Source of the DNA: Cerasicoccus sp. TK19100
GTDB lineage: Bacteria; Verrucomicrobiota; Verrucomicrobiia; Opitutales; Cerasicoccaceae
Direction of reading: 5' to 3'
Length of the DNA: 64,000 nucleotides
Assembly: GCF_027257155.1 (NCBI RefSeq)
Contig: NZ_JAPWDU010000006.1
Span: 248,001 to 312,000 of the forward strand
Position numbers and translations under genes: made by a program. The notes below the pieces were generated by a model. That model saw nothing but the letters and a program-made list of their open reading frames with translations, was not told the origin of the DNA and ran no database searches. Below are positions 45,862 through 55,097 of the stretch, one piece after another (position 1 is the stretch's first letter; each line of letters opens with the position of its first letter).

Positions 45862-46065
45862 TCAATCGTCCAAACCGATAGTGATTATTTTGGAAAAGGG
45901 TGTCGCTCCGAAATAAGACAGAAGCCCGGCTGCCATAATCGGAACAAATGCGAAAATCGCCATCCCGAGAAGCACAGCCATAACCATCATGACTAAAGCA
46001 TAGCCCACAAGTATGACTCCGAGCGTGCGAAAAATGCAGATGATGACCTTCTGATAGTGATTCAT
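45862..46065 (-). CDS. Small hydrophobic membrane protein
   Basis: 67 residues, almost wholly hydrophobic between residues 8 and 52 (two membrane segments), with a polar C-terminal TPFSKIITIGLDD. Unknown family. The open frame, start ATG and membrane pattern support coding. It belongs to a group of three small minus-strand genes between dinB and the hairpin array. Confidence 0.5.
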   Translation of the reverse strand: MNHYQKVIICIFRTLGVILVGYALVMMVMAVLLGMAIFAFVPIMAAGLLSYFGATPFSKIITIGLDD

Positions 46066-46100
46066 GGTTTTATTGTGTTGAACGTCGAGTAGTGGCGCGC

Positions 46101-46427
46101 CTACGGCGTCGCGACCTCCGCCGGGTTAGGCTTTCTGCGGCTTATGTATAGGCAACTGATTCCAGCGGCAACTGATGCTAAAATCGACGCCTTAAGATAA
46201 ATTTCTATTCTGGGTATCTCGCCCTCCATTTTAATTGAGTCCTCCGGGGCTGGATGCTTTTCGTTTAAATTCTTTTCCCACTCGACGATCCAAGCGTCTG
46301 GATATGGCCAGCTTTTATCGCTTCCAAAAATTACATATTCTATTCTGAGGTGCGCCCAGAACAGATAAGCTGCTACAAATAGAAGCAACAAACCTGCAAT
46401 CCGTAGTACCATCTTTCCATTTTTCAT
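46101..46427 (-). CDS. Small membrane-anchored protein of unknown function
   Basis: 108 residues from the ATG at 46427 (MKNGKMVLRIAGLLLLFVAA). One N-terminal membrane segment, a polar middle (SDKSWPYPDAWIVEWEKNLNEKHP), and a second hydrophobic segment near the C-terminus (ASILASVAAGISCLYI), ending basic. The frame continues upstream to 46538, but that part overlaps the neighbouring gene and is low in conservation signals. Sequence is A+T-richer than the window average. No family recognised. Confidence 0.5.
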   Translation of the reverse strand: MKNGKMVLRIAGLLLLFVAAYLFWAHLRIEYVIFGSDKSWPYPDAWIVEWEKNLNEKHPAPEDSIKMEGEIPRIEIYLKASILASVAAGISCLYISRRKPNPAEVATP

Positions 46428-46497
46428 TTCACTTTTTCTGCGAACGTCGAGGTTACTTACGCCTGGAAGTGTAGCTTTTCCATTTTTTTGCACAACG

Positions 46498-46869
46498 TTA
46501 AGAGGAGGGATGCTGGGCCTGCGGAGCGTGCTCGGCATTCCTCTCGCTCGCCTTGTCAGGGTTTATTTCCATAATTTCGACCCCTGAGTCACACCAATTT
46601 GGTAATTCCGGTCGGACTTCATGAAATCTTAAGATTGTTTCACTCTCTTGTTCGTCCCTATAGATTCGAAATGACTTATTCGGCCACTTCTTCAACATCT
46701 CTTCTTTCCATTCATTTATTTTTGATTGAGCAGTTCCTCGATTATCTGAACCTTCAAAATGAATGTGATTAACGAATGATTCTTTGCCGATTTTATCGAG
46801 ACCATCGAATCCATGAGATTTCTTCAATTGGATTTCATCGTATATGCAGTCTTGTATTTCGATTAACAT
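46498..46869 (-). CDS. Hypothetical protein
   Basis: 123 residues, soluble, acidic-basic mixed (KKSHGFDGLDKIGKESFVNHIHFEGSDNRGTA, WKEEMLKKWPNKSFRIYRDEQESETILRFHEVRPELPNWCDSG). No domain recognised. Visibly A+T-richer than neighbours, which suggests recent acquisition. The C-terminal 25 residues (KASERNAEHAPQAQHPSS) have different composition and may be read-through of repeat-like DNA. Confidence 0.5.
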   Translation of the reverse strand: MLIEIQDCIYDEIQLKKSHGFDGLDKIGKESFVNHIHFEGSDNRGTAQSKINEWKEEMLKKWPNKSFRIYRDEQESETILRFHEVRPELPNWCDSGVEIMEINPDKASERNAEHAPQAQHPSS

Positions 46870-47142
46870 ATTTTGATTTTTGTGACCCTAGCAGCATTAT
46901 CGATCACACCTCAAAGCTTACGAACTGACTCGCTTATTGGAGTGTTTCATGGGTTGAGGGTGGGCGTAAAGGTCTTGTTCGTCAAGGTTTCAGTGTATTA
47001 GGAGTAAGCTTATCCTAGTGGCGATTGGTATTTCGATTCGTGACTCTGAGTGCGATGTTTGAGCGTTGCGGGCATCGCTATTGAGTTGGGGAGGAGTGGA
47101 AGGCCGCGTTCCGGATTATCCGCAGGGGGATGCCGGTTGGGG
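46870..47142. other. Intergenic region with no recognisable gene
   Basis: Between the hypothetical gene and the hairpin array. No coding frame, RNA gene or clear promoter is visible. It is moderately A+T-rich at the left end and passes into the array at 47143. Confidence 0.5.
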
Positions 47143-47372
47143 GTGTGTGAAAAAGGTGCCCATGGGTGTTTAGAAAACAACAGTAGCTGTGTTGCTCCGA
47201 CAACAGTGGCTATGTTGACACAACAACAGTGGCTGTGTTGGGGAAACAACAGTAGTGGCTTTTTCAAAACACAGCATGCTGCTTTTTGAAAACATAGCAT
47301 AGGGCTTTTTGAAAAAGCCCCAGTAGGCTTTTCGGAAAAGAAGCATGCGTCTTTTACCAAACACAGCATAGG
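47143..47372. repeat. 23-bp hairpin tandem array, copy 2 (ten exact 23-bp units)
   Basis: Ten consecutive 23-bp units with no length variation (47143, 47166, 47189, ... 47350). Stems change from unit to unit but stay paired: TGTTT/AAACA, TGTTG/CAACA, GCTTTTT/AAAAAGC, CTTTTC/GAAAAG. Linkers alternate CAGTAGCT/CAGTGGCT and CAGCATGCT/TAGCATAGG. It is followed by GAAACGCTATTTTGGCTCGG and short TTGCTTCGGTTGGC repeats, exactly as in copy 1 near aroK, and ends 77 bp short of the dnaX stop codon. The frame changes in each unit, so it is not coding. Confidence 0.9.
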
Positions 47373-47449
47373 GAAACGCTATTTTGGCTCGGTTGCTTCG
47401 GTTGGCTCCGTCGCTTGGGCTGGCCTGTTGTCTGGGTTTGCGTGCGAGG

Positions 47450-49024
47450 CTACTTCAGCACATCGGGATTCACTTCCTCGACATACTTGAAGTCGATGCG
47501 CAGGAGCTCGGTGAGGAGGTGCTCGGTGTCGTCGGAGATGGCTTCGAGGGCGGTTTTAAACTCCTCGGTGCCGGGGCCGTATTTTTCGGAGTCAAACTCG
47601 TCGGCGCGGCGCAGGGTGGGTTCGGGGGCGTCGGCTTCGCCGTCATCGGGCTGCTCGTCAGCGGTGTGAGATGCGCGGTTCCACTCGTCTTCGGTGGGGC
47701 CGCCCGGGTGGTCACCGCCTTCGGGGTGCTCGGTGTCGATTCCCGTGGCGCGCGCCACCGGGCCTCGCGGCGGGCTGGCGGGGGGCAGCGCTTTGCCCTT
47801 GGGCCCATTCGACGAACTCAGGGCAGGCAACGAACCCAATGGCGGAATCGGGCCCTGGCTAGCCGGGGCTTGCGGTGTCTCTATTTTTTTTTGGCCGGCG
47901 TCTTGGGGGAGGCCGGCTGCGAGATTGGAAAGTTCCTTGATGACTGAGTCGATCGCCCGGGTGCGGCTTTGGTCGACGGCGCGCAGCAGGGCGACTTCAA
48001 AATTAACACGTTGGCTGAGCCCGCTGCGGACCTGGCTTTCGCCGGATTGCAGGGCGTCGAGCATGCGGGTCAGAGACTCCGCAGTCAGCGGGGTGCCGAG
48101 GCTGTCGGTGGAGCCGCCACTGCGGATGGCCTCGATCATGGCCTCGCGCACGCGGGACTGGATGTCCATCAGCACACGGTAGAGGTCGCGGCCCTCGGCG
48201 GCGATTTCCTCGATGGCGGCAAAGAGCTTCTGGTAGTCGGCGATGGCGATGGCCTGCACGATCTCGTTGATCTTGGCTGGCGCGGCCAGGCCATAGACGT
48301 CGAGCGCCTTGGCTTCGGTGATGTCGTTGCCACAGAAAGAAATCAGCTGGTCGAGGATGGACTGCGCGTCGCGCATACCGCCGTCGGCCATGCGGGCGAT
48401 GGCCTTCAGGGCACCGTCGTCGACTTGGATGCTGTCGGCTTGGGCAATGTGCGTCAGGCGCTCAATGATCTTTTCGTCCGGGATCGGGCGGAACTCAAAG
48501 CGCTGGCAGCGGGAGACGACTGTGGGGAGGACTTTGTTGGCCTCGGTCGTGGCGAAAATGAATTTTACGTGCGCGGGCGGCTCTTCGAGGGTCTTCAGGA
48601 GCGCGTTCCACGCCTGATTCGAGAGCATGTGCACCTCGTCGATGATGTAGATCTTGAACTGGCCCTGGGTGGGGGCGTATTGGCACTCCTCACGCAGGTC
48701 GCGGATCTGGTCGACGCCGTTGTTGCTGGCACCGTCGATCTCGATGACGTCCATGCAGGAGCCGCTCATGATGGCCTGGGAGATGGGCGTGGAGTCGTCG
48801 GGCGCGACCTGGGGGCCGCCCTCGGCGTTGAGCGCCTTGGCGAAGATGCGGGCGGTGGTCGTCTTGCCGGTGCCGCGCGGGCCGACAAACAGGTAGGCGT
48901 GCGCGATGCGGTTGGATTCGATCGCGTTCTTCAGGGTGCGGACGATGTGCTCCTGTCCGACCATTTCGTCGAACTGCTTGGGGCGCCAGCGCCGCGCGAT
49001 GACTTGATATGCCTCTTGCGCCAT
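47450..49024 (-). CDS. dnaX: DNA polymerase III subunits gamma and tau
   Basis: Clamp-loader ATPase. 524 residues: domain I-II AAA+ with Walker [19 protein letters not shown], Walker [11 protein letters not shown], sensor [22 protein letters not shown] and LLKTLEEPP; domain III collar to about residue 360; then a Pro/Gly/Glu-rich linker and a C-terminal segment ending DVLK. The zinc-module cysteines normally between Walker A and B are absent: the region reads [19 protein letters not shown], with a single Cys left. A run of nine A (codons 378-381) lies just after domain III. Neighbours: tamB is divergent (98 bp), the hairpin array lies downstream. Confidence 0.94.
   Translation of the reverse strand: MAQEAYQVIARRWRPKQFDEMVGQEHIVRTLKNAIESNRIAHAYLFVGPRGTGKTTTARIFAKALNAEGGPQVAPDDSTPISQAIMSGSCMDVIEIDGASNNGVDQIRDLREECQYAPTQGQFKIYIIDEVHMLSNQAWNALLKTLEEPPAHVKFIFATTEANKVLPTVVSRCQRFEFRPIPDEKIIERLTHIAQADSIQVDDGALKAIARMADGGMRDAQSILDQLISFCGNDITEAKALDVYGLAAPAKINEIVQAIAIADYQKLFAAIEEIAAEGRDLYRVLMDIQSRVREAMIEAIRSGGSTDSLGTPLTAESLTRMLDALQSGESQVRSGLSQRVNFEVALLRAVDQSRTRAIDSVIKELSNLAAGLPQDAGQKKIETPQAPASQGPIPPLGSLPALSSSNGPKGKALPPASPPRGPVARATGIDTEHPEGGDHPGGPTEDEWNRASHTADEQPDDGEADAPEPTLRRADEFDSEKYGPGTEEFKTALEAISDDTEHLLTELLRIDFKYVEEVNPDVLK
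47884..47892 (-). promoter_or_regulatory. Nine-adenine slippery run in dnaX
   Basis: On the coding strand CAA-AAA-AAA-ATA (codons 378-381) contains nine consecutive A. Loss of one A places TAG directly after codon 380; gain of one A leads to TAG 11 codons later. Either product keeps domains I-III and loses the tau-specific tail. Thermus dnaX uses an A9 run in this way to make gamma by transcriptional slippage (established knowledge). Confidence 0.6.
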
Positions 49025-49122
49025 TTGGGAGAAAGAACATTGAAGCCCGACTTGCGAACCTGCAACCTCGAATCTAACTTCTTGCCAAAATCAACAAAAG
49101 TCGGTGCCTTAGGCCCCGTTCG

Positions 49123-52100
49123 ATGAAAAGGAAACTCCTCAAAGCCGTCGGCTGGACCGCAGCCGTGCTCGTTCTGCTTTTTCTCGCAGTGCTGGGCAGC
49201 GCGGACCTCTGGGCACCGTCGGTGATGAAGCCCCTGCTGGCCCACTATGGCGCGAACGTTGAGCAGATTGATCGCGCGGACGGCCATTATTTTTTACGCG
49301 AGGTGACTTACGCGGATGACAGCATGCAGGCGGAAATCGCCGAGCTGCAAATGCCAACCCTCTGGCGGCTGGTCGCCAAGCGCTGGCTGGGCAGAGACAG
49401 CGAGGCGGTGGTAATCGTCAACAAAGGCCAGCTCACGCTTTTGCCCGGTGTGGATGATGTGCCGGCGGAGGATGACAGCGAATCATCGAGTCTGCCGGAG
49501 CTGGCCCAAATGGGGCTGGAATACTGGACACTCGCCTTTCAATGGGTGGATTTTGTCGAAGCCCGAGAATTTAAAATTGCGACCGAGCCAGACGCGGAGC
49601 CCATACCGCTGGACCTCAGCCTCAACGGCGAGAAACTTAACCTGATGGTGCTAGACGTGCCCGGGGTGGAGATTAACGACCGCGCTTTGGGTGAGATCGA
49701 ACTGGCGGTTAACCGCGAGGCCGAGGCATTGCGGGTCACTTTGTCCGTTCCATCGCTGGAAGTGCGCTCGGAAGCTGGGATTCGCGTCGGCGGGGAGATT
49801 GACGCGGATGGGTGGTTGAGTCTGGGCAAAGAAACGAATCGTCTCAATTTTGCCGCGACGATTGGCGCAGAGGGCTATATTCCTACGCAGGCTAAGGCCA
49901 ATGCGAAGGGCTTTGTCTTACCGGCCGATCTTGCCGAGCTGCCCGACTACCAGCAGCCCGCGATCAACCTCACCGCAAACTGGGATGGCGCGACGGCGGA
50001 GATTGAACTTGATGCCAACGCTGCCGCCAAAAAACCGGACTTGCCGCCGCTCAAAGTGACCCTGCATGCGAGCGGGGATGACGAGGTGGTCAACGTGGAT
50101 CAGCTCAATGCCGAGGCGTGGTCGAGCAAGGTGGCTTTGTCCAAGCCGGTGCGTGTGGAGCTAAACAATTTGCAGGACTTGCCGGATGCCGAGCTGACCG
50201 TCGATCTGAACCTGAGCGACATCCCCGAGCAGAAGCTCGATGGCCGCTTGCAGGGGGCGCTCGTGGTGGATCACCAGCCAAACGAAGGTTGGCCGCTGAT
50301 CACAGCGGACTTTGCGGGGCAAAGCTTGCGCTATGATAACTTTGTATTGCAAAGCTTGGACTTTCGCGCGCAGCTCGAATACCCGCAACTAACCATTGAG
50401 GCCATGAACGCCTCGACCGGTGAAGGCACCAAACTGACGGTGACGGGGAAGGCCGACGTGGAGGAGCACCACGTGGAAAGCATCAAGCTGGACCTCGTCG
50501 CTGACCCGAAGTTTCTCAAGGCCCTGGAGCCGCTGATCGGCGAGCAGGAGCTTGATTACGAAACCATCGAGCTGACTGTGGATATCAACGGCCACATCGA
50601 CTCGCCCACGCACGGCGGTTCGCTGCGCGTGGGGAACCTGAAGCACCAGAAAAAACCGCCCGCGCACCTCACGATGGACTGGGAGGCTGATTGGCTGGAT
50701 TTCTCACACTTGGCCATTGGTCTGAAGAATGATCGTAGCGCAATCGACCTTGTAGCCAGTGCGTCGTTGGGCGGTCCGGTGCGCACGGTGGACGTGGAAA
50801 AGCTGCGCCTCGATGTGCGGGAGCAGCCGGAGCTAAACCTCGCCGCGCCGTTCACGGTGACGGTTGGGGAGGAGGGCATACGCGTGTCCAGCATGCAGCT
50901 TAACAGCGAAGCCGGTGGCATGATCAGCCTGGTCGCCGATGTCGATTATCCACGTGCGGGCAAGGCGCAGGTGCAGGCGCGGGATGTGTCGGCGGTTTGG
51001 CTGGACCTCGTGCTGGAAGAGCCGCTGCCTTACGTGGTGAAGTTGGATGAGCTAACCGTCGACGCGCAGTGGGATGAAGGGCCGCTGCAAGCCAAGCTGA
51101 AACTCGATGCGGGCCTGGTGCCTGAAGACCAGGACGAGCTGGAACTGATCGCAGACCTGACTTTGGGCGAGGGCATATTGGCTATTCCTGATTTGCACGT
51201 GGCGCAGGGCGAATACATGTTGGTTGAGGCCAAGGGCGAAGCGCCGCTGGTCATTACGCCGGCGGGCCCGAAGTATTGGGAAATCGAGCCCGATGAACCC
51301 ATTGATTTTAAACTGAAGGCAGCCCCGGATGACTCGCCGGTATGGACCTGGTTGGAGCGGTCGCTCGATCTCGACTTCATCGAGCCGGTGGTCGATTTCC
51401 AAGTGTCGGGCGACATCGATGCGCCGGAGGGCATGATCGACATTCGCTTCGCCGCGTTGGAGGCCATGGCGGATTCCGAGCGCAAGTTGCCGCGCGTGCA
51501 ACAGGCGGAAATCGTCATCGACCTGTCGCCCGATCAGTTTGCCGTGACCAAGGGGCAGGTGAATATCGCGGGGCAACCGCTGACGCTCGTGGGGCAACTC
51601 CCAATGGGCCGCAAGGCTTGGGAAGCGCTGATCGAGGACGGGCAAGTGCCCGATTGGTCCGGTGCGACTGGCGACCTGCGTTTTACTGATGTGCCGCTGA
51701 ATTCGTTTGAAGATTGGCTCCCGGATGTGTTGCGCAATGAGGGGAGCCTCTCGCTGACGGCGAAACTTTCCGAAGGCGAGCAGATCGAAGGTGCGCTCGA
51801 CATTGAGGGCGTCAAGACGCGCCCGCTGGCGCAGTTGGGCTCGGTCAATGACATCAATGCCTCGTTCCGCATGAATGGCCGCACGCTGACGGTGAAACAG
51901 GCCGAAGGGGTCGTGGGCGGCGCACCGATCGGGATCACAGGCACGGTTAATTTGGACCTGCAATGGCAGCCGATTTTTGATCTCAAGCTGGCCGGTGAAA
52001 ACGTTCCGCTGGCGCGTTCGCCAGGAATGATTTTGCGTGGCACGCCCGCGATTACTTTGAAGACCGATAACGAAGGCGTGACCACCATTGGGGGCAAGCT

Positions 52101-52860
52101 AACGCTCAATGAGAGCTTCTTCACGAAAGACCTGGCGTCGTTCCAACAAGGCGGCGGCGGTGGCGCGGCGGCCGGTGGCGGCGGGATGCGCCCTCCGTAT
52201 TTCTCAATTCAGGATGCGCCCTTGGCGGACTGGCGTCTGCATTTGCAGATCGAAGGCGACCGCTTCCTGCGCGTGCGCGTGCCGACGTTTGAGGGCGTGG
52301 TTTCGGCGGACTTTAATTTACGCGGGCCGCTCCGCAATCCGTTCATGTATGGACAGGCGGAGCTCGAACAGGGCATTGTGATGTTTCCCTTTGCCACGCT
52401 GCGCATTGATGGTGGTGCGGTGGAGATTAGCCAGAATGAGCCCGACGAGCCAACGCTCAACGTGACGGCCAGCGGCCGCGCCTACGGCTATGATTTGCAA
52501 ATGCGGGTGACCGGCACGGCCAGTGCCCCCATCATTACCTTTAACTCGACGCCGAGTCTGGAGCAGTCGGACATCATCCTAATGATCACCTCCGGCCAAA
52601 TCCCCGACCACGCGCGCTCCACGGAAAGCCGGCTAAGCGGCATCGGCATGTATATTGGCCGCAGCTTCCTGGTGGACCTCGGACTGATCGATCCGCTGGA
52701 CGAAACGCTCACGGTTAACGTGGGGGAAGACGTCTCCACCTCCGGCAAAGACACCATTAATATCCGCTACAAAATTAACGACGACTGGGACGCGGTCGGC
52801 GCTTACGATAAGTATGACGCCTACTACCTCGACTTTGAATGGAATATCTACCGCGACTGA
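49123..52860 (+). CDS. tamB: TamB-like translocation and assembly module protein
   Basis: 1245 residues. An N-terminal membrane anchor (MKRKLLKAVGWTAAVLVLLFLAVLG) is followed by a very long repetitive beta-strand periplasmic region (AsmA/TamB type), a short Gly-rich insert (QQGGGGGAAAGGGG, about residue 1008), and the C-terminal DUF490 domain: GQAELEQGIVMFP, LNVTASGRAYGYDLQMRVTGTASAPIITFNSTPSLEQSDIILMITSG and GKDTINIRYKINDDW. TamB bridges the inner membrane to the TamA barrel and helps assemble autotransporters and other outer-membrane proteins. Its stop overlaps the start of the barrel gene (TGATG). Confidence 0.92.
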   Translation: MKRKLLKAVGWTAAVLVLLFLAVLGSADLWAPSVMKPLLAHYGANVEQIDRADGHYFLREVTYADDSMQAEIAELQMPTLWRLVAKRWLGRDSEAVVIVNKGQLTLLPGVDDVPAEDDSESSSLPELAQMGLEYWTLAFQWVDFVEAREFKIATEPDAEPIPLDLSLNGEKLNLMVLDVPGVEINDRALGEIELAVNREAEALRVTLSVPSLEVRSEAGIRVGGEIDADGWLSLGKETNRLNFAATIGAEGYIPTQAKANAKGFVLPADLAELPDYQQPAINLTANWDGATAEIELDANAAAKKPDLPPLKVTLHASGDDEVVNVDQLNAEAWSSKVALSKPVRVELNNLQDLPDAELTVDLNLSDIPEQKLDGRLQGALVVDHQPNEGWPLITADFAGQSLRYDNFVLQSLDFRAQLEYPQLTIEAMNASTGEGTKLTVTGKADVEEHHVESIKLDLVADPKFLKALEPLIGEQELDYETIELTVDINGHIDSPTHGGSLRVGNLKHQKKPPAHLTMDWEADWLDFSHLAIGLKNDRSAIDLVASASLGGPVRTVDVEKLRLDVREQPELNLAAPFTVTVGEEGIRVSSMQLNSEAGGMISLVADVDYPRAGKAQVQARDVSAVWLDLVLEEPLPYVVKLDELTVDAQWDEGPLQAKLKLDAGLVPEDQDELELIADLTLGEGILAIPDLHVAQGEYMLVEAKGEAPLVITPAGPKYWEIEPDEPIDFKLKAAPDDSPVWTWLERSLDLDFIEPVVDFQVSGDIDAPEGMIDIRFAALEAMADSERKLPRVQQAEIVIDLSPDQFAVTKGQVNIAGQPLTLVGQLPMGRKAWEALIEDGQVPDWSGATGDLRFTDVPLNSFEDWLPDVLRNEGSLSLTAKLSEGEQIEGALDIEGVKTRPLAQLGSVNDINASFRMNGRTLTVKQAEGVVGGAPIGITGTVNLDLQWQPIFDLKLAGENVPLARSPGMILRGTPAITLKTDNEGVTTIGGKLTLNESFFTKDLASFQQGGGGGAAAGGGGMRPPYFSIQDAPLADWRLHLQIEGDRFLRVRVPTFEGVVSADFNLRGPLRNPFMYGQAELEQGIVMFPFATLRIDGGAVEISQNEPDEPTLNVTASGRAYGYDLQMRVTGTASAPIITFNSTPSLEQSDIILMITSGQIPDHARSTESRLSGIGMYIGRSFLVDLGLIDPLDETLTVNVGEDVSTSGKDTINIRYKINDDWDAVGAYDKYDAYYLDFEWNIYRD

Positions 52861-55052
52861 TGCGCCGGCTTGCTTTACTTTGCTTGTTGATCGCGCCGGG
52901 GCTTGCCAGCGCGGGGTCGTTCTTCGGGCTCATCGGTGACCCGAATGTGACGGTGTCGGGCTTCGGCTTTTTCTCGGATTTATTCCTGGAGCGGTCACTG
53001 CAAATCCTCGACATCGAAGGCGAGGAACGCGACAGCTACGACGGCCTTTTTATTGAAGACGCCGTGTGGATCCTCGCGGGTGAAATCAAGCAGAAGGGCT
53101 ACCTCGATCCCGATATCGACATCGAGCTGCTCAAGGACGGCGAAGTCATCTACAGCTCTACCTGGAGCGATGGCGATTTGGAGAACAACCCGCCGCGCGA
53201 TGTTTCCGGAGATGCGGTCAACTTCCGGGTGCGCGCCGGCCTGCTGTATTACTTTAGTTCGATCACGGTTGACGGCCTGCCCGCGGATTTGCCCGGCAAG
53301 GTGGACAGCTATTTCTACGCGACAGACCAGATGATCGTTAGCGAAAAAGATCGCTACTTCACCGAGGGGCGTTTTCAGGCCGGTCTCAACGGCATCGTAC
53401 AAACGCTAAAGGACATGGGCTATCGCAAGGTAAAGATCGTGGAGAAAGATTACGCGCTCGATGACCTCACCGGCGAGGTCACCTGTACGGCGACGATTAA
53501 GCCCGGCCCGATCTTCTACACCGACCAGATGGAGATACAGTTCCACCAGCCGGAGAAGCCCGACAAGGCGACGGTTAGCCAGATCAATGCGCCGGACAAC
53601 GTCATCCACGACCTGAGCGATAAACAAGTCGAAGAGATGCCTGAAAAGCAGATCGCCGAGACCGAGGAAAACAGCTTTCCTGAAAAGCGGCTGACCCCGG
53701 ATTGGGTCGGTATGGAGATCCAGCAACTACGCCGCCAGAAGTTTGCCGAAGGCTATCCCGAGGCGCATGTGGAGGCAGACTTCGAGGTGATTGAAGAGAC
53801 TAATGACCGTGTGTTCGGCAAGTTGATCCTCAACGTCTATCCCGGCGCGCACGCGACGCTGAACGAGGTGAAATTCAAAGGGGGCGAAGACGTGAAACCG
53901 TGGTTGCTCAAGCAGCAGGCGAACGCCAAACCCGGCGAGCCGCTCAATCGGACCGCAGTCGAAGAGGGGCGTAACCGCCTGAGTAAGTTGGGCATTTTCC
54001 GCCGGGTGCAGATCGACTACGAAGAAGTCGAACCCGGACAATGGGACGTGGTTTACGAGCTCACGCCCAAGGGCAAAACCGAGATCGACCTGATCTTTGG
54101 CGTCGGCAGTTTCGACATCGTGCGGGGCGGTTTTCAGATCGAGCGCAACAACCTGTGGGGCCTCGCGCATCGGGCTGATCTGCGCGCCGTGCAGTCGTTT
54201 AAGGCGACCTATGCCGACGTCGATTACTGGATCCCGCAGCTCATGGGCTGGGACTTGGATTTCTTTAGTAACATCAATTATCTCCGCCGGCAAGAGCTGA
54301 CCTTCGACCGCGAAGAGTGGGGTGCTTCCGCCGGTTTCCAGCACTTCATTGAGGCCTTGGATGTGAACAGCTCCATCAGCTATTCGCTGGACAACGTTAA
54401 GGCTACGAACCGGGATTTCCTCGTGCCACCCGGCCCGCTGCAAGCGCGCATCGGTGCGTTGGGTTTCAAGCTCGTGCAGAGTGATCTGGACAACCCCGTG
54501 TTCCCGACCGACGGCTATCACTGGTTTTTCGTAACGGAGTTTGCGCGCCCGTTTTTTGGCGGCGATGTTAATTACGATAGCGTGGAGTTTGGCGGTGCTT
54601 ATCACCATCCGCTGGGTGAATTTGGCCTAACGCTGCATCTGGGTTTCAAACACGGCGTGATCACCACCAGTGGCTCGGCGCAGCAGGAGATTCCCGTCAA
54701 CCGCCGCTTCTTCCTCGGGGGTGAAAACACGGTGCGTGGTTACAAGCGCGACCAGGCCTCCCCGGTCAACGCGCAGGGGCAGCAGATCGGTGCCGTCAGC
54801 TACATGCTTTGGCAGGGTGAGCTGGAACAGCGCATCAACGAGACGTTCTCCATCGTCGCCTTTGTGGACACCGTGGGCAACGCGGCGCAGATCAGTGAGT
54901 ATCCCTTCAACGAAGTGTTGGTCAGCGTGGGTGGCGGCATTAGTATCCGCACCTTGGTCGGCCCGCTGCGCTTCGAATACGGCTACAATGTCAAGAAGCG
55001 CCCCATCGACCCGGACGGTCGTTTTCAAGTGGGCCTGGGCTTCCCGTTCTAG
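52860..55052 (+). CDS. tamA: TamA/BamA-like Omp85 outer-membrane assembly protein
   Basis: About 730 residues from the ATG at 52860, which overlaps the tamB stop. Signal peptide MRRLALLCLLIAPGLASA; POTRA-type periplasmic repeats (two or three, including HATLNEVKFKGGEDVKPWLL); then the Omp85 barrel with the lid-loop motif RRFFLGGENTVRGYKRD and a terminal strand GRFQVGLGFPF ending in Phe. Longer than E. coli TamA (577 residues) because of an enlarged N-terminal region with little recognisable similarity. Overlap with tamB supports the TAM assignment over BamA. Confidence 0.9.
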   Translation: MRRLALLCLLIAPGLASAGSFFGLIGDPNVTVSGFGFFSDLFLERSLQILDIEGEERDSYDGLFIEDAVWILAGEIKQKGYLDPDIDIELLKDGEVIYSSTWSDGDLENNPPRDVSGDAVNFRVRAGLLYYFSSITVDGLPADLPGKVDSYFYATDQMIVSEKDRYFTEGRFQAGLNGIVQTLKDMGYRKVKIVEKDYALDDLTGEVTCTATIKPGPIFYTDQMEIQFHQPEKPDKATVSQINAPDNVIHDLSDKQVEEMPEKQIAETEENSFPEKRLTPDWVGMEIQQLRRQKFAEGYPEAHVEADFEVIEETNDRVFGKLILNVYPGAHATLNEVKFKGGEDVKPWLLKQQANAKPGEPLNRTAVEEGRNRLSKLGIFRRVQIDYEEVEPGQWDVVYELTPKGKTEIDLIFGVGSFDIVRGGFQIERNNLWGLAHRADLRAVQSFKATYADVDYWIPQLMGWDLDFFSNINYLRRQELTFDREEWGASAGFQHFIEALDVNSSISYSLDNVKATNRDFLVPPGPLQARIGALGFKLVQSDLDNPVFPTDGYHWFFVTEFARPFFGGDVNYDSVEFGGAYHHPLGEFGLTLHLGFKHGVITTSGSAQQEIPVNRRFFLGGENTVRGYKRDQASPVNAQGQQIGAVSYMLWQGELEQRINETFSIVAFVDTVGNAAQISEYPFNEVLVSVGGGISIRTLVGPLRFEYGYNVKKRPIDPDGRFQVGLGFPF

Positions 55053-55097
55053 GTTGAGGTGTAAATGAAAGGTTGCGGTGCTGCCGCGTATTTAAAA

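Noticed and set aside
47010-47369. Minus-strand open frame of 119 codons rich in Leu and Cys over the hairpin array
   Set aside because: The array period is 23, so the frame shifts in every unit; the peptide is a by-product of tandem repeats. The same holds for the frame at 9869-10054.
47143-47372. Possible CRISPR array
   Set aside because: The unit is a continuous 23-bp repeat without spacers of constant length or a constant direct repeat; no cas gene is present.
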